Source of the DNA: Alkalibacterium kapii
Lineage (GTDB): Bacteria > Bacillota > Bacilli > Lactobacillales > Carnobacteriaceae_A
DNA: 64,000 nt
Assembly: GCF_007988865.1 (NCBI RefSeq)
Contig: NZ_BJUY01000002.1
Span: 62,001 to 126,000, forward strand
Reading direction: 5' to 3'
In this document: positions 1 to 8,936 of the stretch, piece after piece
Position numbering within the stretch: position 1 is the first letter of the stretch
Layout: each line of letters begins with the position of its first letter
Made by a program: the position numbers and the translations under genes
Notes under the pieces: model-generated
Told to the model about the DNA's origin: nothing
Database searches by the model: none
The model's input: the letters and a program-made list of their open reading frames with translations, nothing else

Positions 1-16
1 TTAACCCAGAATAGTG

Positions 17-22
17 TATAAT
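17..22 (+). promoter_or_regulatory. -10 element upstream of ddl
   Basis: TATAAT lies about 30 bases before the ddl start and 19 bases before its ribosome binding site. The -35 element would lie at or beyond the left window edge, so only half of the promoter is visible. Confidence 0.5.
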
Positions 23-52
23 ATGATTAGAAAACAACAGAGGAGAATGAAT

Positions 53-1075
53 ATGGATATTGTTGTATTAGCAGGAGGGTATAGCCATGAGCGTGAAGTG
101 TCCCTGAGCTCGGGGAGTTTGATCGCGAACGCTCTAATGGAAAACGGTCATCGGGTGATACTTTTGGATCTTTATTTTGGAACAACAGAAGCGACGACTT
201 TTGAAGAAGCCTATACTAAATTAAAAAAAGACAAATATGAATACAAAGTTAAAAGACAAATTCCTGATTTAAATGCTTTGCGGTCACAAAAAACCAAGCC
301 AAATGAGTTGATAGGTGATAATGTTATTTCAATCAGTCAAACAGCTGATCTGGTCTTTTTATCCCTGCACGGTGAACTTGGAGAAAATGGTCAGATACAG
401 GCTGTGTTTGATTTATATGATGTTACTTATACAGGTACTGGCTACATTGGCAGTGCGATCGCCATGAATAAGATCCTTGCCAAAGAAGTGATGTCCCAGT
501 ATGGAATTAAAACACCTAAATGGGAGGTGCTTAGCACAGAGCAATCACCTAAAATCTCTGTTCCATGCGTGGTGAAGCCAGACGCTGGCGGTTCAAGTAT
601 CGGGGTATATCTCGTTGAGAAATCCGAAGAATTAAAAGATGCGGTAAAAGACGCCAGACGGTATTCAAAAGATGTGTTGATAGAAGAAATGATCAAAGGA
701 AGAGAGTTCTCAGTTGGCGTCCTGGAAGATAACGCTTTGCCGCCCATAGAAATCATTCCTAAATCCGGCTTTTATAACTATGAAAATAAATACCAGGAAG
801 GGGCAACTGTCGAAATATGTCCCGCTGAAATCAGTCAGGATCTGACCGAAAAAATGCAGACGATTGCCAGGAAAGTACACAGTGTTTTAAGACTTGAGTA
901 TTACTCCAGAATTGATTTCATTGTTACAGAAACTGAAGAAATCTACTGTATTGAAGCCAATACCTTACCAGGCATGACGCCGACAAGTCTTTTCCCACAA
1001 GAAGCAAAAGCTGGTGGGATCGATTACAATACCTTATGTAACCGAATTGCCCAACTCGCTGCAGATAAAAAATAA
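53..1075 (+). CDS. ddl: D-alanine--D-alanine ligase
   Basis: ATP-grasp ligase that joins two D-alanines in the cytoplasm to make the terminal dipeptide of the peptidoglycan stem. It is 340 aa, close to the usual length. Visible family marks are HGELGENG near residue 105, the loop FYNYENKYQEG near residue 240, and EANTLPGMTPTSLFP near the C-terminus. The loop residue is Tyr (KY) rather than Phe, which in this family goes with D-Ala-D-Ala rather than D-Ala-D-lactate. The frame extends upstream to a GTG at 14, but AGGAG at 41-45 sits seven bases before the ATG at 53, so 53 is preferred. queG follows after 48 bases on the same strand. Confidence 0.93.
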   Translation: MDIVVLAGGYSHEREVSLSSGSLIANALMENGHRVILLDLYFGTTEATTFEEAYTKLKKDKYEYKVKRQIPDLNALRSQKTKPNELIGDNVISISQTADLVFLSLHGELGENGQIQAVFDLYDVTYTGTGYIGSAIAMNKILAKEVMSQYGIKTPKWEVLSTEQSPKISVPCVVKPDAGGSSIGVYLVEKSEELKDAVKDARRYSKDVLIEEMIKGREFSVGVLEDNALPPIEIIPKSGFYNYENKYQEGATVEICPAEISQDLTEKMQTIARKVHSVLRLEYYSRIDFIVTETEEIYCIEANTLPGMTPTSLFPQEAKAGGIDYNTLCNRIAQLAADKK

Positions 1076-1123
1076 TAAAGCGAAGTAAAGAAAGAATGCA
1101 ATGAAAGTGAAAGGAGTAAAAAG

Positions 1124-2299
1124 ATGAACCAGGAGCTTAAGGAACTGATAAAAACTAAAGCAGCAGAAATCGGAATCGATAAAATTGGTTTTACTCATGC
1201 GGAACCTTTTTACTCTCTGGAAGATAAATTAAAAAAACAGCATGCAAAAGGACACCATTCAGGCTTTGAACACAAAGTTATTGAGGAACGTATTTATCCC
1301 GAGAAAATCTTTGCTGAACCAAAATCCATTATCTCGATTGCCTTAGCCTATCCATCTAAAATGCCAAATAAACCTCCTCGAGTAAAAGGAGAGCGCCGGG
1401 GAGAGTTTGCCCGGGCATCATGGGGGACCGATTACCATTATGTGTTGAGAGACCGAATGAATAAATTGATTAAATATATTGAAGAAATCGGGCCAGAAGA
1501 CGTCGCCTTCAAGCCAATGGTCGATACAGGAGAACTTGTGGATGTGGCGGTAGCACAACGCGCGGGGATCGGATTTATAGGTCGAAACGGACTGCTTATC
1601 ACGAAAGAATTTGGTTCATATGTTTATCTGGGAGAAATAATAACGAATCTTGAATTTGAACCAGATGAAGAAGTGACCTACGATTGTGGGGACTGCACAC
1701 GCTGTGTTGATGCCTGTCCGACGGATGCTTTACTTGGAGACGGGCGTATGAATGCTATACGTTGTCTGTCCTATCAGACACAGACAAAGGGCTACATGAC
1801 CAAAGAGTACCGCCGAAAAATGGGGCATGTGATCTATGGATGTGATATTTGTCAAATCGTCTGTCCTTATAATAAAGGGATCGATTCGCATATTCATGAG
1901 GAAATGGAACCTGAACCTTTTAATACGAATCCAAAACTAAAGCCGCTTTTGACTATTTCAAACCGTGAATTCAAAGAGACATTTGGCAATTTGGCTGGAT
2001 CCTGGCGAGGCAAAAAACCTCTACAGCGGAATGCGATTATTGCTTTAGCGAATTATCGGGATTATTCTGCAGTCCCAGATCTGCTGAACGTTATTGATAA
2101 TGATGTCAGACCGATGATCAGAGGAACTGCTGCCTGGGCGGTGGCGGTTATTACCCAAAAACGCCCGAATACTGAAGTGATCGCCTTTTTAGAAGACGCG
2201 CTTTTAAAAGAAACAGAAGAAGAAACGATCAGAGAATTCCAGGGAGCTATAGAGAATTTAAAAGCTCGAATGTCACAGCTTGAAACAAAGGAGAATTGA
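1124..2299 (+). CDS. queG: epoxyqueuosine reductase QueG
   Basis: Cobalamin-dependent iron-sulfur enzyme that reduces epoxyqueuosine to queuosine at the wobble base of certain tRNAs. The 391-aa protein has two ferredoxin-like clusters, [12 protein letters not shown] near residue 188 and [12 protein letters not shown] near residue 240, which supply the [4Fe-4S] ligands. The last hundred residues look like the HEAT-like repeat tail found in the longer QueG forms. An AAAGGAG ribosome site precedes the ATG. Its stop is one base from the trmL start, so both are probably made from one mRNA; both products modify tRNA anticodon position 34. Confidence 0.93.
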   Translation: MNQELKELIKTKAAEIGIDKIGFTHAEPFYSLEDKLKKQHAKGHHSGFEHKVIEERIYPEKIFAEPKSIISIALAYPSKMPNKPPRVKGERRGEFARASWGTDYHYVLRDRMNKLIKYIEEIGPEDVAFKPMVDTGELVDVAVAQRAGIGFIGRNGLLITKEFGSYVYLGEIITNLEFEPDEEVTYDCGDCTRCVDACPTDALLGDGRMNAIRCLSYQTQTKGYMTKEYRRKMGHVIYGCDICQIVCPYNKGIDSHIHEEMEPEPFNTNPKLKPLLTISNREFKETFGNLAGSWRGKKPLQRNAIIALANYRDYSAVPDLLNVIDNDVRPMIRGTAAWAVAVITQKRPNTEVIAFLEDALLKETEEETIREFQGAIENLKARMSQLETKEN

Positions 2300-2300
2300 T

Positions 2301-2810
2301 TTGACGAATCATATCGCTCTATTTGAACCACTCATACCGGCTAACACAGGCAATATCTCACGGACATGCGCCGGTACTAATACGAATCTGCATCTTATTG
2401 AACCTCTTGGATTCAGTACGGATGACAAGCACTTGAAACGCGCCGGACTTGACTATTGGGACAAAGTGGGAATCTTCTATCATGAGAATCTGGAAGCATT
2501 TTTAGAGGTTGTAGGGGATAGCCCACTATATTTGATTTCTAAATTTGCCGAAAAAGTATACACGGATGTCGATTATTCAGATACATCCAAGGATCATTAC
2601 TTTTTATTTGGAAAAGAAACGACAGGTCTGCCTGAAACCTTTATGAAGAAAAACCCTGAAAAGTGCTTACGTATACCTATGAACGATGAGCATATCCGGT
2701 CTCTCAATCTTTCAAATACGGCCAATATCCTTATTTATGAAGCATTGAGACAGCAGCATTTTGCCGGTTTAGACAGGGTGCATACTTACCAAAATGATAA
2801 ATTAAAGTGA
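2301..2810 (+). CDS. trmL: tRNA (cytidine/uridine(34)-2'-O)-methyltransferase TrmL
   Basis: SPOUT-class methyltransferase that methylates the 2'-OH of the wobble nucleotide in some leucine tRNAs. The 169-aa protein begins with the family opening [17 protein letters not shown], and its C-terminal knot region has [10 protein letters not shown] and [19 protein letters not shown]. The start is taken as TTG at 2301 because AAAGGAG at 2287-2293 lies eight bases before it and homologues begin there. An in-frame TTG at 2280 lies inside queG and has no suitable ribosome site. Translation is probably coupled to queG. Confidence 0.92.
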   Translation: MTNHIALFEPLIPANTGNISRTCAGTNTNLHLIEPLGFSTDDKHLKRAGLDYWDKVGIFYHENLEAFLEVVGDSPLYLISKFAEKVYTDVDYSDTSKDHYFLFGKETTGLPETFMKKNPEKCLRIPMNDEHIRSLNLSNTANILIYEALRQQHFAGLDRVHTYQNDKLK

Positions 2811-2842
2811 CAAGTCAGAAACAATACAAACGTTGACCATAC

Positions 2843-2885
2843 AAAAACGGCATCCTCCTTTATAATCAAAGGGGATGCCGTTTTT
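2843..2885. terminator. bidirectional intrinsic terminator between trmL and argS
   Basis: AAAAACGGCATCC at 2843-2855 pairs with GGATGCCGTTTTT at 2873-2885. An A run on one side and a T run on the other make it suited to stop both convergent genes. Confidence 0.9.
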
Positions 2886-2899
2886 TTAAAAGTCAGTAT

Positions 2900-4594
2900 T
2901 TACATTTCATCTGGTGCTTCGACACCTAAGATCCGCAAGTCTTCTTTCAAAACTTCAGTTGTGGCAAAGACTAGAGCCAGGCGAGCTTCTTTTTCATCGT
3001 GTTCATCTAAAACACGGACATTTGCATAAAAACGATTGAATGCCTGAGCCAAATGAATGGCGTGTTTTGCAATAATTGAAGGTTCGTAATTCAAATAAGC
3101 ACGTTTCACTGTGTGTGCATATTCTTGAAGCAGCTTGATGACTTCCCAGCTATAGTCGTCACTGAGTTCAAAGTCACTTGATGCATCAAAATCAAAAACG
3201 CCGGCTTTGCTTAATATGCTCATAGCACGAGCTCGAGTATACTGGACATAAGGGCCGGTTTCGCCTTCAAATTGAACGACTTCCTCGATTGTAAAGTCAA
3301 AGTTATTTAAACGATCATTTTTGAGATCGTGGAACACAACGGCACCGACACCCACTTGTTCAGCTACCGTTTCTTTGTTCGGCAAATCTGGATTTTTCTC
3401 TTCTATCTGCTGCAAGGCCAATGAACTCGCTTCGGAAAGGACGTCTTCCAGCAAGACAACTTTACCCTTACGCGTAGACAGTTTCTTTCCATCCTTAGTG
3501 ATCAGACCGAATGGAATATGATGAATATCATCAGCCCATTCAAAACCGGCTTCTGTTAAAACAGCTTTCAACTGATTAAAGTGGTTGGACTGTTCCTGAC
3601 CAACAACATACAGAGATTGAGCAAAATCATACGTCCTTTTTCTATAAATAGCGGCAGCCAAGTCCCGTGTCATGTACAAAGTGGCGCCATCGGATTTCAT
3701 GATCAAAGCCGGATTCAAGTCATACTTTTCCAGATCGACGATATGAGCGCCCTGGTCGGCTGACAGTAAATGCTTGCTGTCAAGAAGTTCAACGACTTCT
3801 TCCATTTTGTCATTGTAGAAGGCCTCACCATTCGTAGAATCGAAGGAAATATTCAAACGATCATACACTTTGTTGAATTCGTTGAGCGATTCTTCTCTGA
3901 ACCATGTCCATAATTCCACTGCTTCCGGATTGCCGTTTTCCAGTTCTTTGAACCATAAGCGACCTTCTTCCAAAAGAGAAGGGTCATCTTCAGCCACTGC
4001 ATGGAATTTGACGTATAAGCGGAGCAGTTCTTTGATCGGCTCCTTTCTGACGTCTTCCTCAGACCCCCATTTTTTGTAAGCTGTGATCAGCTTGCCAAAT
4101 TGTGTGCCCCAGTCTCCAAGATGATTGATACGGATAGGCGTATACCCAACTTTTTCAAAAATATTAGCCAAAGAGTTTCCGATAACCGTTGAACGCAGGT
4201 GACCCATAGACATTGGTTTGGCAATGTTTGGAGAAGACATATCGATAGGAACGTTGCTTTGGTTACCAATGTTCAAGTTACCAAAGTTATTTTTCTCTGA
4301 CACGACTTCTTTCAAGACCGCATTAGAGACGATTTCTTTTTTAAGGAAAAAATTGATGTAAGGTCCGACGATCTGTTTTTCTTCTATAAGTGGGGAAGAA
4401 ACAGACTGACCAATCTCCTGTGCTATTTGAGCTGGATTTTTCCTGAATAATTTTGCCAGCTGGAATGTGGGAAAGGCAACATCACCATGGTCGGCATGTT
4501 TAGGTTTTTCGAGTAAATCTTTTATTTCATTTAATTCGAGTTGATCGCTGAGTTGTTCGTGCAGCGTTTCAGCTATAAGTTGTTTATAGTCCAT
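2900..4594 (-). CDS. argS: arginyl-tRNA synthetase
   Basis: Class I aminoacyl-tRNA synthetase that charges tRNA-Arg. The 564-aa product has the N-terminal Arg-tRNA-synthetase domain with [10 protein letters not shown], the HIGH-type motif in [16 protein letters not shown] near residue 125, a KMSKS-like GKKLSTRKG near residue 370, and an anticodon-binding DALR domain at the C-terminus. The start has a GGAGGT ribosome site. The gene is divergent from argR, which fits shared arginine control, although no leader T-box is evident. The leader is only about 115 bases. Confidence 0.95.
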   Translation of the reverse strand: MDYKQLIAETLHEQLSDQLELNEIKDLLEKPKHADHGDVAFPTFQLAKLFRKNPAQIAQEIGQSVSSPLIEEKQIVGPYINFFLKKEIVSNAVLKEVVSEKNNFGNLNIGNQSNVPIDMSSPNIAKPMSMGHLRSTVIGNSLANIFEKVGYTPIRINHLGDWGTQFGKLITAYKKWGSEEDVRKEPIKELLRLYVKFHAVAEDDPSLLEEGRLWFKELENGNPEAVELWTWFREESLNEFNKVYDRLNISFDSTNGEAFYNDKMEEVVELLDSKHLLSADQGAHIVDLEKYDLNPALIMKSDGATLYMTRDLAAAIYRKRTYDFAQSLYVVGQEQSNHFNQLKAVLTEAGFEWADDIHHIPFGLITKDGKKLSTRKGKVVLLEDVLSEASSLALQQIEEKNPDLPNKETVAEQVGVGAVVFHDLKNDRLNNFDFTIEEVVQFEGETGPYVQYTRARAMSILSKAGVFDFDASSDFELSDDYSWEVIKLLQEYAHTVKRAYLNYEPSIIAKHAIHLAQAFNRFYANVRVLDEHDEKEARLALVFATTEVLKEDLRILGVEAPDEM

Positions 4595-4715
4595 TCAAAG
4601 ACCTCCAGTAATTGATTTCAAAACACGATCGTTTAATACGTGTATAAAAAAAGGGCAATAATTTTCAACATCTAAAATCACACCGTCTCTTTTTACATAA
4701 GTATTAAGCACTTGT

Positions 4716-4744
4716 ATTATAGCAAAGCTCAAAGGCACTAGCAA
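4716..4744 (-). promoter_or_regulatory. argS promoter
   Basis: Read on the minus strand: TTGCTA (4744-4739), a 17-base spacer, then TATAAT (4721-4716). Confidence 0.65.
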
Positions 4745-4806
4745 GATGTTATACAGAATGCCGGACAAACAGACATCACTTATTTAGTACTGTTAATGAG
4801 TATTGG

Positions 4807-4835
4807 ATGCATGTTTATTCGAAATAAGGTATAAT
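4807..4835 (+). promoter_or_regulatory. argR promoter region with possible ARG box
   Basis: A TATAAT at 4830-4835 is a clear -10; the -35 is weak. The overlapping stretch ATGCATGTTTATTCGA (4807-4822) loosely resembles a half-conserved ARG box, so autoregulation by ArgR is possible but not shown. Confidence 0.4.
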
Positions 4836-4877
4836 CGTGCTATACATATACATTAGATAATGGAAAGTAGGGAGGAA

Positions 4878-5339
4878 ATGAAAAAAACAGAAAGACAGTT
4901 ACTTATAAAACAGATTATTTTAAATAACGAGGTGTCTACTCAGGATGAACTGCTTGAGCATCTTTCTGAAAATGGAGTCCGGGCAACTCAGGCAACGATA
5001 TCCAGAGATATCAAAGAATTGAATTTGGTCAAAACATCTTCGTCCGACGGTAAATTAAAGTATACTATTTATCAGAACAATCAAGTGACGATGGAAGAAA
5101 AACTGAATTCAACCATAAGAAGCGTTGTGGTAGAAGTGGCTCAAGTACAGTTTATCAATGTTGTTAAAACCTTACCAGGAAACGCCCATGTTATTGGAGC
5201 TCTGGTCGATGATATTCATTACCCCGAAGTAGTAGGGTCTGTTGCAGGGAATGATACGATCGTTTTGATTTCAAAAACTGAAGAGGAAGCAAAAACGGTT
5301 TTCCAGCATTTTGATGGAGAACTGCAAAAAGTGACATAA
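4878..5339 (+). CDS. argR: arginine repressor ArgR
   Basis: Hexameric arginine-responsive DNA-binding regulator of arginine synthesis and breakdown. The 153-aa protein has an N-terminal winged helix with ATISRDIKELNLVK and a C-terminal oligomerisation and arginine-binding domain with GNAHVIGALVDD and VAGNDTI. The frame opens at an ATG at 4860, but no ribosome site precedes it. AGGGAGG at 4869-4875 serves the ATG at 4878 at very tight spacing, and MKKTERQ is the family start. No arginine biosynthesis or deiminase genes adjoin it. Confidence 0.9.
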   Translation: MKKTERQLLIKQIILNNEVSTQDELLEHLSENGVRATQATISRDIKELNLVKTSSSDGKLKYTIYQNNQVTMEEKLNSTIRSVVVEVAQVQFINVVKTLPGNAHVIGALVDDIHYPEVVGSVAGNDTIVLISKTEEEAKTVFQHFDGELQKVT

Positions 5340-5371
5340 ATGTATAAATAAAGAGATAAGGAGCTGTATTA

Positions 5372-6883
5372 ATGTCAACTATAGACTTGAAAGCTTTGCA
5401 GAATGGTTCTGATATCAGAGGTTTTGCACTGGATACAGAAAAACAGAAGAAAAATCTGAACGAAGAAACGATCAAAAAAATCGCTCACGGACTTATCCAT
5501 TGGTGGTCAGGTAAATCAGAAAAAGAATTATCTGAAACAATTATTACGATTGGTCATGACAGCCGTTTGACAGGTCCGGCCATTAAAAACTGGCTGACTG
5601 AAGTGTTTACAAAACTGGGTATCAATGTGATAGATGCAAATATGGCAACGACTCCGGCACTTTTTATGTCGACACGATACAAGAATTTCCAGTCTGATAT
5701 CGGTATCATGATCACAGCCAGTCATTTGCCAATGGAATATAATGGGCTGAAATTTTTTACACATAGTGGGGGTCTTGAACACGAAGATATTGAATCACTG
5801 TTGACTTTAGCCGAAGAAGAAGTAGAAGGCACTGGTGCTGCAGAGACAAAAGCTGTCGAAAAAGATTTACTGTCCGTCTATGCGGAAGATCTAGTAGGGA
5901 AAATCAGAGAAGCGCTAAACGTGGATGACTCGAAAAACCCTCTATCAAACCGCAAAATCATAGTGGACGCAGGGAATGGTGCCGGGGGATTTTTTGCTGA
6001 TAAAGTCCTGGAAGTTTTAGGTGCGGATACTAGTGGCAGTCAGTTCCTGGAACCGGACGGAACATTCCCGAATCACGAACCCAATCCGGATAATAAAGAA
6101 GCCATGAAGAGTATTTCAGATGCTGTTTTAGAAAACGAAGCAGACTTAGGAATTATTTTTGATACTGACGTTGATCGCTCGGCAATTGTTGATAGTAAAG
6201 GTAACAGTATCAACCGCAATAATTTAATTGGCTTGATCGGCGCTATTGTTCTGGATGAAAATCCTGGAACGACTATCGTTACCAATTCACCTGTATCTGA
6301 CCATTTGATTCAATTTGTTGAAGAAATGGGAGGTAAGGTAGACCGCTATATTTCAGGCTACCGCAATGTCATCAATCGCGGGATTTCACTGAATGAAGAG
6401 GGAATAGATTGTGCCTTAGCTATAGAAACGAGTGGTCACGCCGCTTTACGTGAAAACTACTTTCTTGATGACGGGGCCTATCTTGCAGCAAAAATCATTG
6501 CCAAAGAAGCTGAAATGGCCGAAGATAATAAAAGTGTAACAGACCTGATTAAGCATCTGGAGCAACCAGCCGAAATAGAAGAAGTGCGGTTCGTAATAAC
6601 AGATGATGATTACAAAGAATTAGGGATGGAAACTCTCGAGCGCTTCGCTGACTGGGTAAATAATACAGATGGCTTTACCTTAGTTCCTGATAATCTTGAA
6701 GGCAAACGGGTACAAATCAGTGAACCTTATGGTAAAGGATGGCTCTTGCTGCGAATGAGTCTCCACGAACCAAAGCTCGTTCTGCAAATTGAAAATGACC
6801 ATGCAGGAACGATATCAGCCATCAAAGATAAATTGAAGACATTTTTCCATTACGAAAGTCGTATTGACAATAGCCAACTGTAG
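5372..6883 (+). CDS. phosphoglucomutase/phosphomannomutase family protein
   Basis: Alpha-D-phosphohexomutase that would interconvert hexose 1- and 6-phosphates for sugar-nucleotide supply. The 503-aa protein shows the phosphoserine loop TASHLPMEYNGLKFF near residue 115, the metal loop DTDVDRSA near residue 267, the sugar-binding ETSGHAALRENYF near residue 350 and a C-terminal phosphate-binding domain. The ATG has an AAGGAG ribosome site. Substrate choice (glucose or mannose) cannot be read from the sequence. It follows argR by 32 bases and may be transcribed with it. Confidence 0.85.
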   Translation: MSTIDLKALQNGSDIRGFALDTEKQKKNLNEETIKKIAHGLIHWWSGKSEKELSETIITIGHDSRLTGPAIKNWLTEVFTKLGINVIDANMATTPALFMSTRYKNFQSDIGIMITASHLPMEYNGLKFFTHSGGLEHEDIESLLTLAEEEVEGTGAAETKAVEKDLLSVYAEDLVGKIREALNVDDSKNPLSNRKIIVDAGNGAGGFFADKVLEVLGADTSGSQFLEPDGTFPNHEPNPDNKEAMKSISDAVLENEADLGIIFDTDVDRSAIVDSKGNSINRNNLIGLIGAIVLDENPGTTIVTNSPVSDHLIQFVEEMGGKVDRYISGYRNVINRGISLNEEGIDCALAIETSGHAALRENYFLDDGAYLAAKIIAKEAEMAEDNKSVTDLIKHLEQPAEIEEVRFVITDDDYKELGMETLERFADWVNNTDGFTLVPDNLEGKRVQISEPYGKGWLLLRMSLHEPKLVLQIENDHAGTISAIKDKLKTFFHYESRIDNSQL

Positions 6884-6898
6884 TATAAAAACTAAAAC

Positions 6899-6936
6899 AG
6901 CCTACCTCGATTAAATGGTGATTGAGGTAGGCTTTA
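6899..6936 (+). terminator. terminator after the hexose-phosphate mutase
   Basis: AGCCTACCTC (6899-6908) pairs with GAGGTAGGCT (6924-6933), followed by a short T tract. Confidence 0.7.
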
Positions 6937-7016
6937 CTAATGAGTTTAGACCTCTTTGATTGAATAAAAATCACTCATTTTTGAAAAGACACTGTAAAAG
7001 TCTAAGGATTATGAAT

Positions 7017-7125
7017 TTCGGCTTATTCGAGTCGTAAAAATGAATACAACCGTCCGAACCGGGAAGCACTTCGGTCGATTAGATTACGAGAACTGATTGT
7101 AACTGCTGAATATTGAAAAGTTCGG
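7017..7125. repeat. 52-bp-pitch hairpin repeat, TTCGG/CCGAA class (locus B1)
   Basis: TTCGG occurs at 7017, 7070 and 7121, a spacing of 53 and 51 bases. The matching arm CCGAA is at 7054, exactly 37 bases after the first TTCGG. The second arm at 7106 is CTGAA, which can still pair through one U-G. The first unit shares TTCGGCT-AT and CCGTCCGAA with the array at 62495. It lies between two predicted terminators in the convergent gap between the mutase gene and zwf; nothing else is recognisable in this gap. Confidence 0.7.
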
Positions 7126-7213
7126 TTATTTCATGATATTATGCTACCTTAAATCAAATCCAAAGATTACAAAATTAAACTCTCCAGTAAAGTCAATATA
7201 ATTAATTAAAATT

Positions 7214-7259
7214 AAAAACCCGTTATTTACAGATTAGGACCTGTTTATAACGGATTTTT
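7214..7259. terminator. zwf terminator, probably bidirectional
   Basis: CCGTTAT (7220-7226) pairs with ATAACGG (7247-7253), flanked by A5 on the left and T5 on the right. It sits just past the zwf stop. Confidence 0.75.
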
Positions 7260-7300
7260 ACTAGTTAGAATCTCTAAATAGACTGAATCGTCATACTCTA

Positions 7301-8749
7301 TTATACGTTCGGATTATAAAGCCATCTCTGATCATCCTTGGTGAGCAATTCGTCAGATTCGTCTGGTCCCATGGAACAGGCAGAGTAGAAAGGAATATTA
7401 TCCAAGTTCTCATTCCAAGCATCCCTTATATAATCTACATATTTCCAGGAAGCAGCAACTTCACCCCAATGAGCGAAATGCGTTTCGTCACCATTCAAAA
7501 CATCCAGCAGAAGCTTTTCATAAGCTTCTGGTTTCGACTTGATTTCTTCTTTGGAACAAATCGAATTTAATCTGACTGGGCAGATATCCATGCCCGGGCC
7601 AATTTGTTTATCGTTCAACTGAAGTTCAAAACCTTCATCTGGACTGATATGGATCGTTAAAAATGAGTCGCCTTCATCAAAAAGCTGGTGATCGGTTTTT
7701 TTCCAAAGTACATCGATGCGAGAAGTTTTCTCTTTCATTCGCTTACCCGTTCGAATATATATAGGAACACCACGCCACTTATCTGTATCAACAATCACTT
7801 TTCCAGCCACGAACGTTTCAGTCATCGAATCTGCACTGACTTTTTCTTCTTCACGGTACCCCTTCAGTTTACCATCCTCGGAAGTTTTATATTGTCCTCT
7901 GACAAATTCTTCTTTTACATTTGGCTTTTTAAGAGATTCAAGTACAGCCAATTTCTCTTTTCGGACATTGTCGGTAGTAAAGGACTCTGGTTCATCCATG
8001 GTCAACAGACTGACGATTTGCAGGACATGATTTTGAACCATGTCTCTAAGAGCACCACTTTTATCGTAATATTCACCGCGTTCTTCAACACCTAGATCTT
8101 CTGAAAGAGTGATCTGGATAGATGAGAGAGACTCGCTATCCCAGCTTTCCTTTATTAAACGGTTTGAGAAACGAAGAGCGAGGATCGCCTGAATCATTTC
8201 TTTCCCTAGATAGTGATCGATTCGGTAAATCTGATCTTCATCAAAGGAGTCGGTGATTTCGTTATTCAATTTTATCGAAGATTTCAAGTCTGTTCCAAAA
8301 GGTTTTTCAATGATCACACGATTGAAACCATTCTCAGTTACCAGATTCTGATTTCTCAGATGAGTCGTGATCGTTCCAAAAAAGGCTGGAGACATGGAAA
8401 GGTAAAAAATACGGTTTCCTTCAATATTATACTTATTGTCCAGTGAATCGGCCAGGTCTTTAAGAGTATGATAGTGTTCAGAATTCTTCACGTTATGTGA
8501 CTGATACCTAAAATGACTGGAGAAGTCTTCTGCATCCTTATCAGATTCCTTGATATCGTCAATGGCATCCTTGACAACAGACTGGTAATAATCATCAGAC
8601 CATTCTCTGCGCGCTGTCCCGATTACGGCAAAATGATCTTTCAAGTATCCTTTTGTATACAAGAGATATAATGCTGGATATAATTTCCTGGAAGCTAAAT
8701 CTCCTGTTGCTCCGAATATAATATATAAAGCTTTCTTTTCTGTGGACAT
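7301..8749 (-). CDS. zwf: glucose-6-phosphate dehydrogenase
   Basis: Oxidises glucose 6-phosphate to 6-phosphogluconolactone, the first step of the oxidative pentose phosphate route, giving NADPH. The 482-aa protein has the nucleotide fold GATGDLASRKLYP (residues 13-25), EKPFGTD near 148-154 and the catalytic signature DHYLGKE at 178-184. A GAGGG ribosome site precedes the ATG. It is transcribed alone from a promoter back to back with that of the aldehyde dehydrogenase. No gnd or pgl adjoins it. Confidence 0.95.
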   Translation of the reverse strand: MSTEKKALYIIFGATGDLASRKLYPALYLLYTKGYLKDHFAVIGTARREWSDDYYQSVVKDAIDDIKESDKDAEDFSSHFRYQSHNVKNSEHYHTLKDLADSLDNKYNIEGNRIFYLSMSPAFFGTITTHLRNQNLVTENGFNRVIIEKPFGTDLKSSIKLNNEITDSFDEDQIYRIDHYLGKEMIQAILALRFSNRLIKESWDSESLSSIQITLSEDLGVEERGEYYDKSGALRDMVQNHVLQIVSLLTMDEPESFTTDNVRKEKLAVLESLKKPNVKEEFVRGQYKTSEDGKLKGYREEEKVSADSMTETFVAGKVIVDTDKWRGVPIYIRTGKRMKEKTSRIDVLWKKTDHQLFDEGDSFLTIHISPDEGFELQLNDKQIGPGMDICPVRLNSICSKEEIKSKPEAYEKLLLDVLNGDETHFAHWGEVAASWKYVDYIRDAWNENLDNIPFYSACSMGPDESDELLTKDDQRWLYNPNV

Positions 8750-8797
8750 TATTTCCCTCTTTTCTACATGACAAACATGTTAATACATCTCAATACT

Positions 8798-8826
8798 ATT
8801 CTACTTTTAATTGGTGTAGCAATCAA
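8798..8826 (-). promoter_or_regulatory. zwf promoter
   Basis: On the minus strand TTGATT (8826-8821), a 17-base spacer and TAGAAT (8803-8798). Confidence 0.65.
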
Positions 8827-8831
8827 CTGAA

Positions 8832-8861
8832 TTGTCGCAAAGAAGCGATTGTTTCTATATA
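8832..8861 (+). promoter_or_regulatory. promoter of the aldehyde dehydrogenase gene
   Basis: TTGTCG (8832-8837), an 18-base spacer and TATATA (8856-8861). Its -35 is only five bases from the -35 of zwf, so one regulator could affect both. Confidence 0.45.
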
Positions 8862-8936
8862 AAGCGTTTTTATTGCAAAAGTGAATAAAGATGAATTACA
8901 GTTGAATAAGAGAGACAAGCGAAAGGAAGGATACAA

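Noticed and set aside
442-756. Minus-strand frame inside ddl
   Set aside because: Shadow of ddl with a serine-rich, featureless product and no ribosome site; similar shadows inside argS, glyS, addB, rqcH and others were ignored.
4595-4715. T-box or other riboswitch upstream of argS
   Set aside because: The leader is too short and has no T-box sequence or terminator hairpin.
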